64,000 nt of DNA from NCBI GenBank assembly GCA_015680685.1, contig MNCI01029439.1, positions 109,540 to 173,539 on the forward strand. The letters run 5' to 3'. The notes beneath the pieces were generated by a model, which was not told the DNA's origin, searched no databases, and worked only from the letters and a program-made list of their open reading frames with translations. This DNA comes from Gnetum montanum (lineage: Eukaryota; Streptophyta; Gnetopsida; Gnetales; Gnetaceae). Positions 24,376 to 35,009 of the stretch are shown here, in pieces. Within the stretch, counting starts at the first letter, position 1. Every line of letters starts with the position of its first letter. Position numbers and translations under genes: made by a program.

Positions 24376-25457
24376 TATTACTTTCAATTGTTAATTATTT
24401 ACTATTTTCTCTAGTTAAATGTTTTCATTTATTGTTATTTACTATTCTTATTATTAAGTGGAATGCATATGCCTTAATCATGAGTGTTTAAGTGGAAGTA
24501 CTTGGTAATCCAGTAGTGTATCATTTGGCACACCTAGTGACATACACTTGGCAATCCCAAAAGTAGTCTCACAAAGTCCAAGATGTATATGGATGATTAA
24601 GAGTGGATACTCATCGCACATAGGCTAGTTTAGATCTTATTTTCCATTGGCAGCAGCTAAACATGGATGGAATCACATACATTTCTTTTGCATGAGTGGG
24701 ACAACATTGTGGCCTGCAACTTTCCGTTTCTAACCATGCACGCAGCTTGTTCTTCCAGAGTTGTAGAGGATGTGAGGTAGATGCGTAAATTCCATTAAGG
24801 CCATAATGTCAGCTGCTCCTGCTGAAACAACAACATTTGTTTTTTTCTTTAGTTGCTAATTTAAACTCTCCAAACGTTACAAGGTTTCCAAAATGTTGGA
24901 ATGGCTAATTTTGCACCGTCTCCAGGTTGAATGCTAAGGTCTGCATCATTATTACCCTTTTTTGGATTTTATGGCATGCTGGTCCGAATTTTTAAGTTTG
25001 GTTTGTTATTTTTTTGCATATGGTTGCTACCAAAATATTAGCAGCAAATGACTATTAGCTAACGCCTTTAGCATGATAAGGCAGTAAAAGGAAGCAGCTT
25101 ACTAACCATTAATAATTTCCAAGAGGAAAATTGAAGTTACAAACCTGGTTCCTAATTTGGGAAATAATATATACATATATATTCACCTTTCTTTTGGTTA
25201 AATGCACCCCTATGTATCATGTAATTTGTTTCAAATAAAGTAATGGTTTCAAATAGTGAAACTATATTCTAGTAGGTAAACTAATTAATCATGGCTTTGT
25301 GTTTAGCATGGGAAAGTTGACATCAACAACAGCAAACTATGATTAAGGCATAACAATCTAGATGCCACAACTAGTCCCATCCACAGAATTCAACTGGCTC
25401 GTGCGTGAATGCTTGTGATTCGTATGGTTGGGCATAGAGGGTATCTATTGCTCATCA
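24376..25457 (+). mobile_element. E-type LTR of element G, 5'-truncated, with foreign insert
   Basis: From about 24376 to 24650 and 25335 to 25457 the sequence matches the U5 half of the E-type LTR at 27150-28033 in reverse complement. U3 and TATA are absent. About 130 bp of expected LTR (compare 43130-43260 in D1) is replaced by about 680 bp of unrelated sequence. The LTR ends CTCATCA at 25457 and is followed by a primer site. Confidence 0.75.
24651..25335. other. Unrelated 680-bp segment inside the G LTR
   Basis: Matches no LTR here. On the minus strand it has a TTGTTTCAG acceptor-like site at about 24822 followed by a frame of some 45 codons (from about 24795 to a TAG at 24657-24659) containing STTLEEQAACMVRNGKLQAT. 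This could be a captured host exon or chance. Confidence 0.35.
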
Positions 25458-25458
25458 T

Positions 25459-25476
25459 TGGTATCATTGCCAAGGA
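25459..25476 (+). promoter_or_regulatory. Decayed tRNA-Asp primer-binding site (G)
   Basis: TGGTATCATTGCCAAGGA compared with TGGCGCCGTTGCCGGGGA, the complement of the plant tRNA-Asp 3' end. Most differences are C to T or G to A. Confidence 0.7.
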
Positions 25477-25582
25477 TGGTGCTAGTTATCTAGATTAGTT
25501 ATATTGTACATGATTGATGTAAAGGTATTAATGATTTATCTCTTAGAAACTATTAATATTTTAAGTCACACACATTAAAACC

Positions 25583-27148
25583 ATGTCTTCTTCACATAGG
25601 CCAATAATGCATTGTATGATGAAAACACTCATAGGAGAAATGATAAGATATATACTAAAGATAATTGGAGTGAACAAACTCAAGTAGGGGTTTCATATGC
25701 TCAATTCAACCCATACTACATGCAATGGCTATGTTCAACTAGTACAAACAATCCTAGAGGAGATGGAGAAAGTCCTAAAAAAATGAGAACCTCAAGGCCT
25801 AAGACCTCCTCTAAACCTAGAAAAGATAGATCAAAGGACCATGGGGGGCAATATAGGAGCCATGGCAATTCTCCCAGTTCCTCATCTTCCTCTTCCTCTT
25901 CAACGTCTAGTTCTGAAGAATATGAATGTAGTTATAGAGATAGAGATCCACAATGATGTCAAAATAAAGATAAAAATCGAACCCAAGGGCAAAATCAAAG
26001 ACATCAAAATGAGCATAGACAAGATCATTACAATCAAAGGATTAGAAATATAGATTATCACTATGATGTGTCTAATACAAATGAACCCTTATTGGCTACT
26101 AGGGGCCTAACACAGATTAGGAAGGCAATTCAAATACCCCCAAAGGCATCAAAGGGATAGTCGCATCAAATGGCTTGATATGGACAACCTTCCTAAATTA
26201 AGAGGAGGCTATAATTCTGATCCACAACATCACTTACAAGCCTTTCATTATGCTTGTGCCTTGAAAAATATAGAACATAAGTGGCAAAAGCTTAAGCTCT
26301 ATCCTAGGACACTAGTTGACGAAGTTAAAAGTTGGTGTAGATCATTGAAACCAGATTCAATCCATCGATAGTCCACAATGCTAGAACTCTTCAATGAGAA
26401 ATACCAAGCCTATGCTAGAGTGTCCAACTTGAGAAAACAAATCCAAGGATGGAAGTAAGAAAATCAAGAACCCTTGGATGTGGCCTTGGATAGATACTAT
26501 TTGCTACTACATAGATGTCTTGGCCATGATTTCTTTGAAAAGGAGAAAATTTTCCACATCATAGATGGGCTTTATAATCATATGATGAAGACTTTTGGGA
26601 TTGATGCCCAAGGTTGGTTATACAAATTGAAAGCCCATTAGATATAAAGGCTAATCAAGTGGGTGGCAACAAAAGAAGGAGACCTATGTAAATGAGAGAA
26701 TGTAGAGGAATAGAACTAGGACCCAACTCTTCAAAAGAAAAAGGGTACATAACTATGATGAAGAAAAAGAGGTAGCTCTCGATGAGGTGATTTCATAGCA
26801 AACCTTGCCAATACAAAAGTCTATTAACAAGCTTGAAGCAAGGATAGATAAGATGTGGGAGTTGATGAACAATAAAGTTACAAGTTACATAAAAACTATA
26901 GAGGAGAAAGTAATGCAACAGGAATCAAGTGATCAAAACAAGAAGAGGAAAAGGAACCAAGAAATAACTATGAACACTTATCAACAAAAAAGAAAAATAG
27001 TTGTCAAAGAATATGCTATAGACTCAACCAAAGAAGAGGATGATGGATGTGACATCTACCTATATGATCATCCAAAGGGCTATTACCCAGTTATGTTACC
27101 TCTACATGAGTATTGGGCTTTTACTTTGAATTCCAAGTTCATACAAAA
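25583..27148 (+). pseudogene. Element G gag, broken
   Basis: ATG TCT TCT at 25583 corresponds to the gag starts of A1, A2 and D1. A one-base indel soon after shifts the frame to the open stretch 25612-25956, which contains YDENTHRR and a serine run (25875-25918). The capsid domain at 26180-26700 holds NLPKLRGGYNSDPQHHLQAF and the PRTLVDEVKSW segment typical of plant retrotransposon gag. The tail near 27030-27080 has GCDIYLYDHPKGYYP, a counterpart of a cysteine-bearing motif in A2. An E-type LTR of opposite orientation cuts it at 27150. Confidence 0.75.
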
Positions 27149-27149
27149 G

Positions 27150-28033
27150 TGATGAGCAGTGAGGTACCCCTATACTCAACCATACGAATCACAAGTGTTC
27201 ACACACAATCTAGTTGAATTCCATGGATTGAACTAATTGTGCATCTAAATTGTTATGCCTTGATCGTAGTTCATTATCTTCCTACTTAGACTAGTGGTAG
27301 GTTTGGCACATATGGTTTAGTCTAGAGTGAGGCATGTGATGATTGATGTTGTCTGGCCCTAGCTACTCCTAATGATAATATGAGAGTAGTTAATTAAACT
27401 AATTAACAATGGAAAGTAAAGTCTAAACTAGCCTATGTGCGATGAGTATCCATTCCTAATCATCTGTACATGCCTTGAACTTTGCGTAACTACAGTTGGG
27501 ATTACCAAGTATACGTCACTGGGTGTACCAAATGATACGATGCTGGGCTACTAAGTAGTTACACTTAAGCATTCGCGATTAGTTGTACTCATTCCACTTA
27601 ATGACAAGAATAATAAAGAGCAATAAATGAAAACATTCACTAAGGAAAATAATAAACAATTAAATAACTAAAAGAAATAATAAATATAAGTGGATGTTAT
27701 AATGATGAAAGTAATCTCCATCTTTATTGCTGGTCATGTAACACGTCCAAGTACATCACACTCGAATAAGGATGCTATACAATCACTTAACATCACACTG
27801 CAAGCATGCACTAGAAAACAAATTCTTACTCTAAAATCTATAAAAAGCTATCTAAAATCTATCCAAAAATCTATATCTCAACCATGCACCCAAGTGTGAT
27901 ATTTATAGGCTAGCATGGAAGGGGTGATATTAGATGCCCAACATCAAAGGTTATGCCCCGATATCAAATACCTGACATCATAGCCCCGATATCAGATATC
28001 TGATATCATGGCCTTGTAAAACAAGACTCATCA
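27150..28033 (-). mobile_element. 3' LTR of element E1 (E-type, complete)
   Basis: Plus strand runs TGATGAGCAGTGAGG to ACTCATCA. The U3 (right end, 27920-28033) has several GATATC words. The preceding element-sense box at 28034-28046 (CAATCGTGTGGCA) is a decayed polypurine box. Inserted into G gag; with the other end of E1 lost no target duplication can be checked. Confidence 0.85.
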
Positions 28034-28139
28034 TGCCACACGATTGAATAAAAATTCATGCTTGAGTTAAACAAAATGAGGAGCAAGTTCTTTACAAAAA
28101 ATTGGGAAGTTATGGGATTATTGACTGACTTAAATAAAT

Positions 28140-30915
28140 AGGAAAATTGACTCTTTCATGTTGTAGTCATGTTTTAGAAAAAATATGGACACAACATTAC
28201 AAGACACAAAATTGGGAAAGCTCATGTGGTTTCCGAAGGTGGTGTCTCTTCCATCGGTCACTTCCCTTTGTCATCTAGCTTTTGAAATTTTTAGCAGTTT
28301 AGGAGCACCTTCAACTTTTCCTCCTTTATCCTTGGGTCATGTACCATCTAGGCTATTAAACCGATGTGTGCTAGAATCGGTACATTCCATGGGCACAATA
28401 GCTACAAAAACATTTTGTTTGCTTTCACATACCTAGCCACATTACCATCATTTCTCCTCAAAGGCCCTAGCCTTTCCCTTCAATTCATGGAGATCTATTA
28501 ATCTTCTAGCTAGGTCTGAGGCTACCTCTCCCTACCCATGGTAGTGGACTTAATCACCTCTAATTTTGAGTTTGCCATGTGAAGTTTTTGTAGAGCATTT
28601 TTCCTATCTACAAACTCTTTTTCATATAATGTATAGGTGGCCACTACTTGCTGCTCTAGCTCATTTCTAGGTCGACCTACCATTAACATGGCAAGGTTGG
28701 CATATCGTAGGTTAGCCAATGCCATGTATGCCTTTAAATCTTCAATCTATAGGATTTTTTGTTGACATGGAACTGATGAAAGTCCTTGCCATCTAGATTT
28801 CTTTTTCATTGATTTGTTTGTACATGATGATTTGGTCCCAAAAGTGCTCCTTCAGCTTCTCATGTTTTTTGGCCTCATTTTGTCACATGCTTATCTCGAT
28901 TGCAAATTTTTGATGAATTATGCGGACCTCCTCCAATGAGAGGGCTCAATTTTTTCTAGTCAATCTATTGATGCCTTAGTTAACCCTCACTTTTTGTTCT
29001 CTCAACTAGTGGACACTTTCTTCCAAAATGTTCTTCTGTTTCTCAACAATGGTCAACCTGGCATTATCAGTAACAAGCTACTTTTTCTCTTCTTGTGTGG
29101 CAGTCAATGCCTTCTTATGGGAATATGCTTAAGCTTCAGCAACTGAGGCATTCTAGACCACCTTCTTCTTTTCTTGCTAAATAGATTTGTTTTATTCAAT
29201 CAATTGGTTCAACTGCTCTATTCGGAATTATTCTAGCTAGTTAGGTGCAACAAATTGGGTAAGGTCCCCATCTTTCAACTCACAGGGTGGCCAACTCTTA
29301 TTGCAGTTGATGCACTTCTATTTCTACATGTTTTAGCCTAGTCTCTACCATGACCAACTTCCCATTTATGGCAATGAGGTCTAATTACATTGTAGTAACA
29401 TCACTAGGGATGTCAAAGGATTTTCATTACTTGGCCAGTCTTCAGCAATATATCAAGTACATCATCATGGGCCATAGGAGTCATTGAAGTCCTAGCAAGC
29501 ATTTGTGCATCCCTGGTCCCAGTCAAGACCACTAGGGACATAACAAGCACATTGAAAGATTCTTGGATGTAATCTATTATTACCTCTGCTGTGCCTACCA
29601 TAACCTAATGTTGCATGACCATCACTATGACATCTTTTCCTATTTCAAGCATCCCTTGAAAAGATGTAGTGTTACCAGATATTTGTTGAGATCATTGGGC
29701 TTCTTTCCCTGATTGTAAAGAAATTTGCCCTCTTGATGGGTCAGTAGAAATGGTGGGCTGCATGGCATTGTTGATAACTCAAAAGAGGTTTGATTCATCC
29801 CTACTTTTCCAACTAATAGTTTCAACAATTCTTTGTAGATTTCTCATCACAGGCCAGTCATCTTGTGGTAGTAAAGGTGGAACTTGTGGCTCACATTGCT
29901 GCTTGGTTTCTTCCTTTGTTTTTTTTTTCTTTTTTTCTTTTTTTCTTTTTGTTTTGTCTCCTTTTCTATTTCTTGTTCTTTACTAAGGTCTTTCCTTGGT
30001 GTTGCATGTTTAAGCAACTCAACAAAAGAAGCATTTTGAGCCCTCCTTAGAACATCATTGGTGCATCCTAGGATTCTAGCATGCTTGCATAGCTTCCTGA
30101 TTAGGTAAGGGAATGGAAGTGTTGGTTTCCCTGCATTATTTTCTTCGAAGTGCCTTTTAATTTCCATGACATACATTTGGGGAAGATTAGCATTTATTTG
30201 CCCATTAATATTGCACTTTGCTTGGCTACATAGGTTGAGATATTGTTGAACCCTTTAGTTGGGAAGAGGTGGTCTGTGTCTATCTTAAAATAGGTCCTCT
30301 CTTCCAGAGTTAACTCATTGTATGTTTTATTGTCTTTATTATACGTCTGCATTAGCCATAACTTTCTTGTTTCTGGATTGAACCTTATGGATAGATGCCT
30401 CAACTTGTCCCCCACATTTGGTAGATTCAGAGCCCCTACAATTGCTTTGACTGAAAAAGATATAATGACTTTGTCAAAGTTAACTGTGGTGCCTTCTTAC
30501 TTGTTATGCCAAAATTGGTACGTCTCACTGAGGTATCATTCTCCACTTTCTAAAAGGTTGTACCATAATGGTGATGCCTAGAGTTGATTTCAAACTACCT
30601 CAAGGGAAAATGCACAAATGGGCCAAAGTTCATTTCCATAATGACCGTAGTCAACATGGATTTCTCCTAGATGGCTTTAAGGCATTTTTGGGACAATGTG
30701 ACACATTGTCCTTGCATCTAAGCTTGTGGTTCTATGACCTCTCCTTGGACCAACTGCCCTATAGTAGGAGCCTCTTTATGAATGTTGAATGATTGGGCCT
30801 CCTGTTCCTCATATTCAGTTGATGGGCCTTGTTCTCCTGGTCGACCTCTACCACCTCTTAGGCATTTGCTTGCTTCTTGCAAAGGTCCTTCTTGTCCTCA
30901 TCTTTTTGGAGCCAT
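28140..30915 (-). pseudogene. ORF3 of E1
   Basis: The minus-strand ATG at 30915 begins MAPKR, then a TGA, then a glycine/arginine-rich stretch (GGRGRPGEQGP). 29847-30415 holds the best preserved part: KLRHLSIRFNPETRKLW, then YFKIDTDHLFPTKG and, after a frame change, LPFPYLIRKLCKHARILG. This is the putative plant transposon protein-like domain. From 29700 to 28200 the text becomes coiled-coil-like (e.g. LEQQVVATYTLYEKEF at 28522-28725). About 900 codons with many stops. It lies directly upstream of the 3' LTR, as in C1. No catalytic motif seen. Confidence 0.6.
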
Positions 30916-30989
30916 TTACAATCAATCAAGGGTGTAATGTTACTAAATTGTTGTTCTTTATCATTAACAGGTTTATACCTTACTCATGA

Positions 30990-31690
30990 CCTTAGTTTCA
31001 TTAAGTTCTTTAACTCATATGATTGTAGAGTTAGAAAAATTTTCAGAAAAATGCCCAAAAAGTGTTGATCTTCTTTTATGATCCTTTGCAATTGGCCTCT
31101 TTTTCCTTATGTATGGCTTATCATAAAGGTTATGGTTCCTTCAATGAGAGAATTAGGGATTTTGGCATTTATATGATTGATTATTAGGAACACTATAGGA
31201 TGATGGTAATGATTTAAGTAAGCAAACTGCCTTGATCCTCATCATTTATATTAACATCCAAATCTAACAATTTCTTTACATAAGAATTGAAAATATTTAA
31301 ATGCTCATGGATACTTACACCTTCTTTCATTTTTAATGACCAAAATTCAGACTTAAGTTGAAGGCGGTTTGAAGAGCACTTAATCATATGTAAAGATTCT
31401 AGCTTTATCCAGAAGTTTGCCACAAAGTTGCTCCACCAGCATTGTACCTCACTTCATCTGCCATGCACAAACACATGGTAGCAAGAGCCTTCAAATTAGT
31501 TTCCTCCCAAGTTTCATCATCCATAGCACTAGGCCTTTTACTCTCTACCATTAAGAGCTTTGTGCAATCCTTGATGCACTAGTAAATCCCACACCTTCAT
31601 TTTCTACAAACCAAAGTTTCCCTATCATCGAATTTTACAATGTCAAACTTTGTAATTCTTGACAAGCTAGTCATTCGTGGTAAATTTCTA
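30990..31690 (-). pseudogene. Ty1/copia gag, 5' part
   Basis: Minus strand starts just after the primer site with SRITKFDIVKFDD-like text and passes through SAMDDETWEETNLKALAT and CLCMADEV-like segments (31430-31550), then FWSLKMKEGVSIHEHLNIFN (31290-31345). These are hallmark strings of the plant copia gag (UBN2 type). The 210-base open frame at 31214-31423 is the longest remnant. Similarity ends near 31000, where E1 ORF3 leader begins, so the copia body is missing. Confidence 0.8.
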
Positions 31691-31696
31691 ACCCTA

Positions 31697-31708
31697 CCTT
31701 TGATACCA
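31697..31708 (-). promoter_or_regulatory. Copia primer-binding site
   Basis: Minus strand reads TGGTATCAAAGG, complementary to initiator tRNA-Met with two changes from TGGTATCAGAGC, two bases inside the LTR edge. Confidence 0.85.
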
Positions 31709-31710
31709 TT

Positions 31711-32186
31711 TGTTGTGGAAAATGACTATTGAATTGTAAAAATAAAGAGAAAAACAAAATACACAAGATTTACGTAGTAAAACCCTTCAATGTGAAGGGA
31801 AAGATTCATTGGTCAAGGCAAAATAATTTTCTTGAAGACAAAAAGGTGAGTACAAGGTTTCTCTCACTCTCTCCAATTTTGTATCACCAGCTGACACTAT
31901 GTTTGTATTTATAGCATAGTCTCTCTTAATGTTTTGGTACTTTACTTTAGCAATGCCTAGATTACAAGTAATAGAGAATCCAAGGTACATCTAGTGCTTA
32001 ACTTTAGTAATGCTCATCTTACAAATAGAAACGAGTACAAGTAAAAGTGAGTTAATTAGAAACTCAATTATATGTTTAGAGTTTCCAAAATAACAAAAAG
32101 GAAACATCAATAATTAAAAACAACAACAAAATAGAAAACATTGAAGAGAAGGAAAAGACACAAGATTACCTGTTGTCAACTCAACA
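31711..32186 (-). mobile_element. 5' LTR of the copia element
   Basis: Element sense TGTTGAGTTGACAACAGG at the right edge and TTTTCCACAACA at the left edge, 476 bp, a usual size for plant copia LTRs. GTATTTATAG near 31908 may be the TATA region. Only this LTR is present. Confidence 0.75.
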
Positions 32187-32355
32187 ATTTCAGTTCCACA
32201 ATCAAATCATTAACGGTTCCCCAATCAAACCATTTTAAATGTATCTAAACTCATCATCAAATGGATCTGGGCAAGAAGGGATGCTAACAACTTAAAAAGC
32301 TAAGCAGCATTTTCCTAATCCCAATCATGTTCATCAATAGTTGCGAGACAGACCC

Positions 32356-32916
32356 TCAATACCAGCATCGCTCCCTGGAGGGAGCGAAAGGGATATTGGA
32401 CTGCAGCGGTGGCTTGTTCACAGGCAGGTCGCCCTGAATCATGGACACCACGGCGCTCATGCTGGGCCTCATGCCAGGATTGCCCTGCACACACCACAAC
32501 GCAATCTTCATCAACACCACAATCACTTGCACGTCCTGCGTCGTGCCTGCCACTTCCACGGCCGGATCCGCCATGGTTTGCAGGCACCCTTGCCGTGCCT
32601 CTGAAAACGCCACGGACGGACGGCAGATACCAACTTTGCTCGACACAGCGGCGGCCACACACCATCTCCATCTCCAGAACCACAACGCCGAAGCTGAACA
32701 CATCCGACTTGGCGGTGACGCCCTCCTGGTTGAACACCCATTCGGGCGCCATGTAACCAGGCGTACCACGCATCCTTTCATCATCCTCTGTGTCATTTTA
32801 TCAAGAAAAGCAATTACTCCGTTACCAAAGTCAAAACAGGTTACGTAGCAGAAATAAATTCTTTTCAAAACTAAAACCATGATTTGCTGTCCATGAGGTC
32901 CATAGAAGTCCAACAA
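32356..32916 (-). pseudogene. Receptor-like protein kinase, C-terminal fragment (two frameshifts)
   Basis: Minus strand encodes kinase subdomains VII to XI: DFG (32826-32836), RGTPGYMAPEW with VTAKSDVFSFGVVVLEM (32660-32775), YLPSVAFSEARQG and ALWCVQGNPGMRPSMS (32440-32500), then a stop at 32356-32358. This is the pattern of membrane receptor kinases of the S-domain/LRK10 kind that phosphorylate Ser/Thr. Two small indels move the middle out of frame: one A seems missing in an A-run after DFG (near 32800), and a TCCG is duplicated near 32617-32624. Kinase subdomains I to VI and the extracellular part are absent; an N stands at 32932. The stretch is markedly GC- and CpG-rich beside its neighbours. 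It could be a recent pseudogene, a last exon with sequencing errors, or a captured fragment. Confidence 0.8.
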
Positions 32917-32931
32917 AGCGGGTGTCGTCCG

Positions 32932-32932
32932 N
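32932..32932. other. Ambiguous base N beside the kinase fragment
   Basis: Single N between the kinase-side sequence and unrelated AT-rich DNA. It may mark an assembly join. Confidence 0.6.
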
Positions 32933-34069
32933 AACTCATTTAGAACGTGAGGTTATTTAGGAGATGCTTGAAATAGGCAAAGGAGATGAGTTTACATTAT
33001 TTATGATTTTTTATATATAAATTAATTAAATATAAGCCTCCCATAAAAACCAACAATTTTTCTAATAGAAAAAAAGGTCTTACAATGCATCTTGATCATC
33101 TTGAACATGGAGATCACAATTGAATTGCAGACTCTAATTTACTAAAATATTTGTTACTATTGAATAATTTCTTAAAGCAAGGTTAAATATAAAAAACCAT
33201 AACATTAGGAGAGAGCAAATTTAGACCTTCATTGCTTTTGCACAATATTAAAGATGCAAGCATTATGTATTTTTCACAAATATGAATTTTTTCTTGCATT
33301 CCTGTTACATATTTTTTCTGAATTTGAATACATTCTTGTTTATTGTAAGTTCAAAATACACCTCACATCAAGAAAATATATATCTTCAGCACATAGGAAA
33401 AAATATATGTTTAGGGCTTTGATGCATGGGTTACAAGTGTAGTAGCAATGGAGTAGCTTTGTGGTGAAACCCTTTTATTTAGTGAGCCATATCTATCCTA
33501 TTGTGTGGGTTATAAGTATAGTAGCAATGGAGTCACTATGTGGTGAGACCCTTTTCTTTAGTAAGCCACATCTAACTACTATGTAGATTGAAGTTCTACT
33601 ACCAACCATGGGTTTCCTTACGAATAAGAATGACATAACCCATAAGACAAATTGGCCACTACTTCCCAATGCCATTAATTTATTGTCTACTACTTTCATA
33701 GTTGCATTCCATTTTGTACCTTGTAGACTTTTATTAATGCGAAATGGATCAATTAGGTGAATTATGAAATTATAGGTATGATATTAAAAGTTTAATCAAT
33801 GTAACTATTTAGCAAATCATCTATATCATTATACATTTTCCTTAACAAAATTCCTTGACAAATGTGAAGATGTATTTGGGATGTATTTAGCAAAATAAAG
33901 TAGTTTTATAATTTCAATAATCTAACAAAGAAAATTCTCTTCAACAAAGACTTTAAAGGTTAATTCAATAAGTTAGAAAAAAATCATTCAAAATACCTTA
34001 CCTATTCTCTTTGGATTTGAAAAGGCCCTATAACAAGGCATTTAAGATATGATATTCACATTTACTTTT
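32933..34069. other. Unassigned host flank with a 79-bp tandem duplication
   Basis: AT-rich, no gene recognised. A 79-bp unit beginning GGGTTACAAGTGTAGTAGC at 33428 is repeated at 33507-33585 with about ten substitutions. Confidence 0.55.
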
Positions 34070-34074
34070 ACCAC
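34070..34074. repeat. Target-site duplication of A1, left
   Basis: ACCAC, identical to 41272-41276. Confidence 0.9.
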
Positions 34075-34867
34075 TGATGGGACGTGATATGGCATGGGCC
34101 GCGATATCGCGTACGCGATATCGCAATGCGCTGTCAAATCTACAAATAAGAGGCAGCTCTCCCTTGTTTTTAATTCTAAGCCTAGACCGTAGCGAAACTC
34201 TGGCAGTTTGATTTCTCCAGAGATAGAATATTTTCCATGTGCCTGTAGTAGGAGTTCCAAAGTGAACAGATCTTTATTCGAGCAGATAATGTACTTGAAC
34301 ACATGTTTGTGTACGGCAATAAAGACGAACTTCTTGGATAAACCTTGTAGTGCATGGAATAGCCTAAATAGGAATTTTATTTATCATTATTTACTGTTTA
34401 TCATTTAAATGCTTTATTAGTCATTAAATCTCTCTCAACCCTTCTCTCCTAGTTAAGTGCCTCAGTACGACCGCTTCAAGCACGTGCGTTACGCTTAGTG
34501 ATCCCAGCAACGACTAGCATTTGGTAACCAAGGTTGCATTGGTTCAGGGTGTGAACGGTAAGTGGGAACAGATACTAATGCTAGGTTAATTAAGGCTTAG
34601 TTAGTTAGTTAAATTTAGTTAATTAATCTCTTTACCCTTCACCTTATCAGAATAGGAGATAAAACCGAAAAGACATAAAAATCACATACCTCAGACTTAC
34701 TTAACCATACAACCGTGAAAAATAGAAGTAAGCCTGGGAAGACAACGAATAATTAACCTTAAGTGTTCCATGAGGCGTGTAGGCACTTAGTCTGCGAAGT
34801 TCCACTGGATCACGCGTTAACGCTCATATTCGTATGGTTGAGTGTAGGGGTACCTCGCCACTCATCA
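34075..34867 (+). mobile_element. 5' LTR of A1 (A-type)
   Basis: TGATGGGACG...CACTCATCA, 793 bp. U3 has a 24-bp palindrome at 34101-34124 (core GATATCGCGTACGCGATATC), then a TATA-like CTACAAATA (34140-34148). AATAAA in R at about 34318. It has two GATATC boxes against seven in the 3' LTR, which accounts for most of its shorter length. Confidence 0.92.
34101..34124. promoter_or_regulatory. 24-bp palindrome in A1 U3
   Basis: Perfect palindrome of two GATATC boxes flanking GCGTACGC, about 15 bp before the TATA-like sequence. Likely a dimeric transcription-factor site; factor unknown. Confidence 0.7.
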
Positions 34868-34868
34868 T

Positions 34869-34886
34869 TGACGCCGTTGCCAGGGA
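34869..34886 (+). promoter_or_regulatory. tRNA-Asp primer-binding site of A1
   Basis: TGACGCCGTTGCCAGGGA, two G to A changes from the complement of plant tRNA-Asp. One T separates it from the LTR, as in B, D1 and G. Confidence 0.9.
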
Positions 34887-35009
34887 CTAAGTGTTTGTGC
34901 GCTAAGTAGAACATAGAAAATCACTCACATCGTTGGAAGCTTAAACAAACCTTAGGGTTAATTAAACGAGAATTATATAATGGTTAATCAACACACCGAA
35001 TAAGACACA

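Noticed and set aside
29750-30050. Plus-strand hydrophobic ORFs with a Phe run
   Set aside because: Antisense of the lysine-rich stretch of E1 ORF3, which has the recognisable domain.
32341-32848. Several plus-strand ORFs (up to 135 codons) opposite the kinase fragment
   Set aside because: They are shadows of the GC-rich antisense kinase sequence; the minus strand carries the recognisable kinase motifs.
33405-33585. 79-bp direct repeat as part of a CRISPR-like or satellite array
   Set aside because: Only two units, imperfect, no spacer structure, plant DNA.
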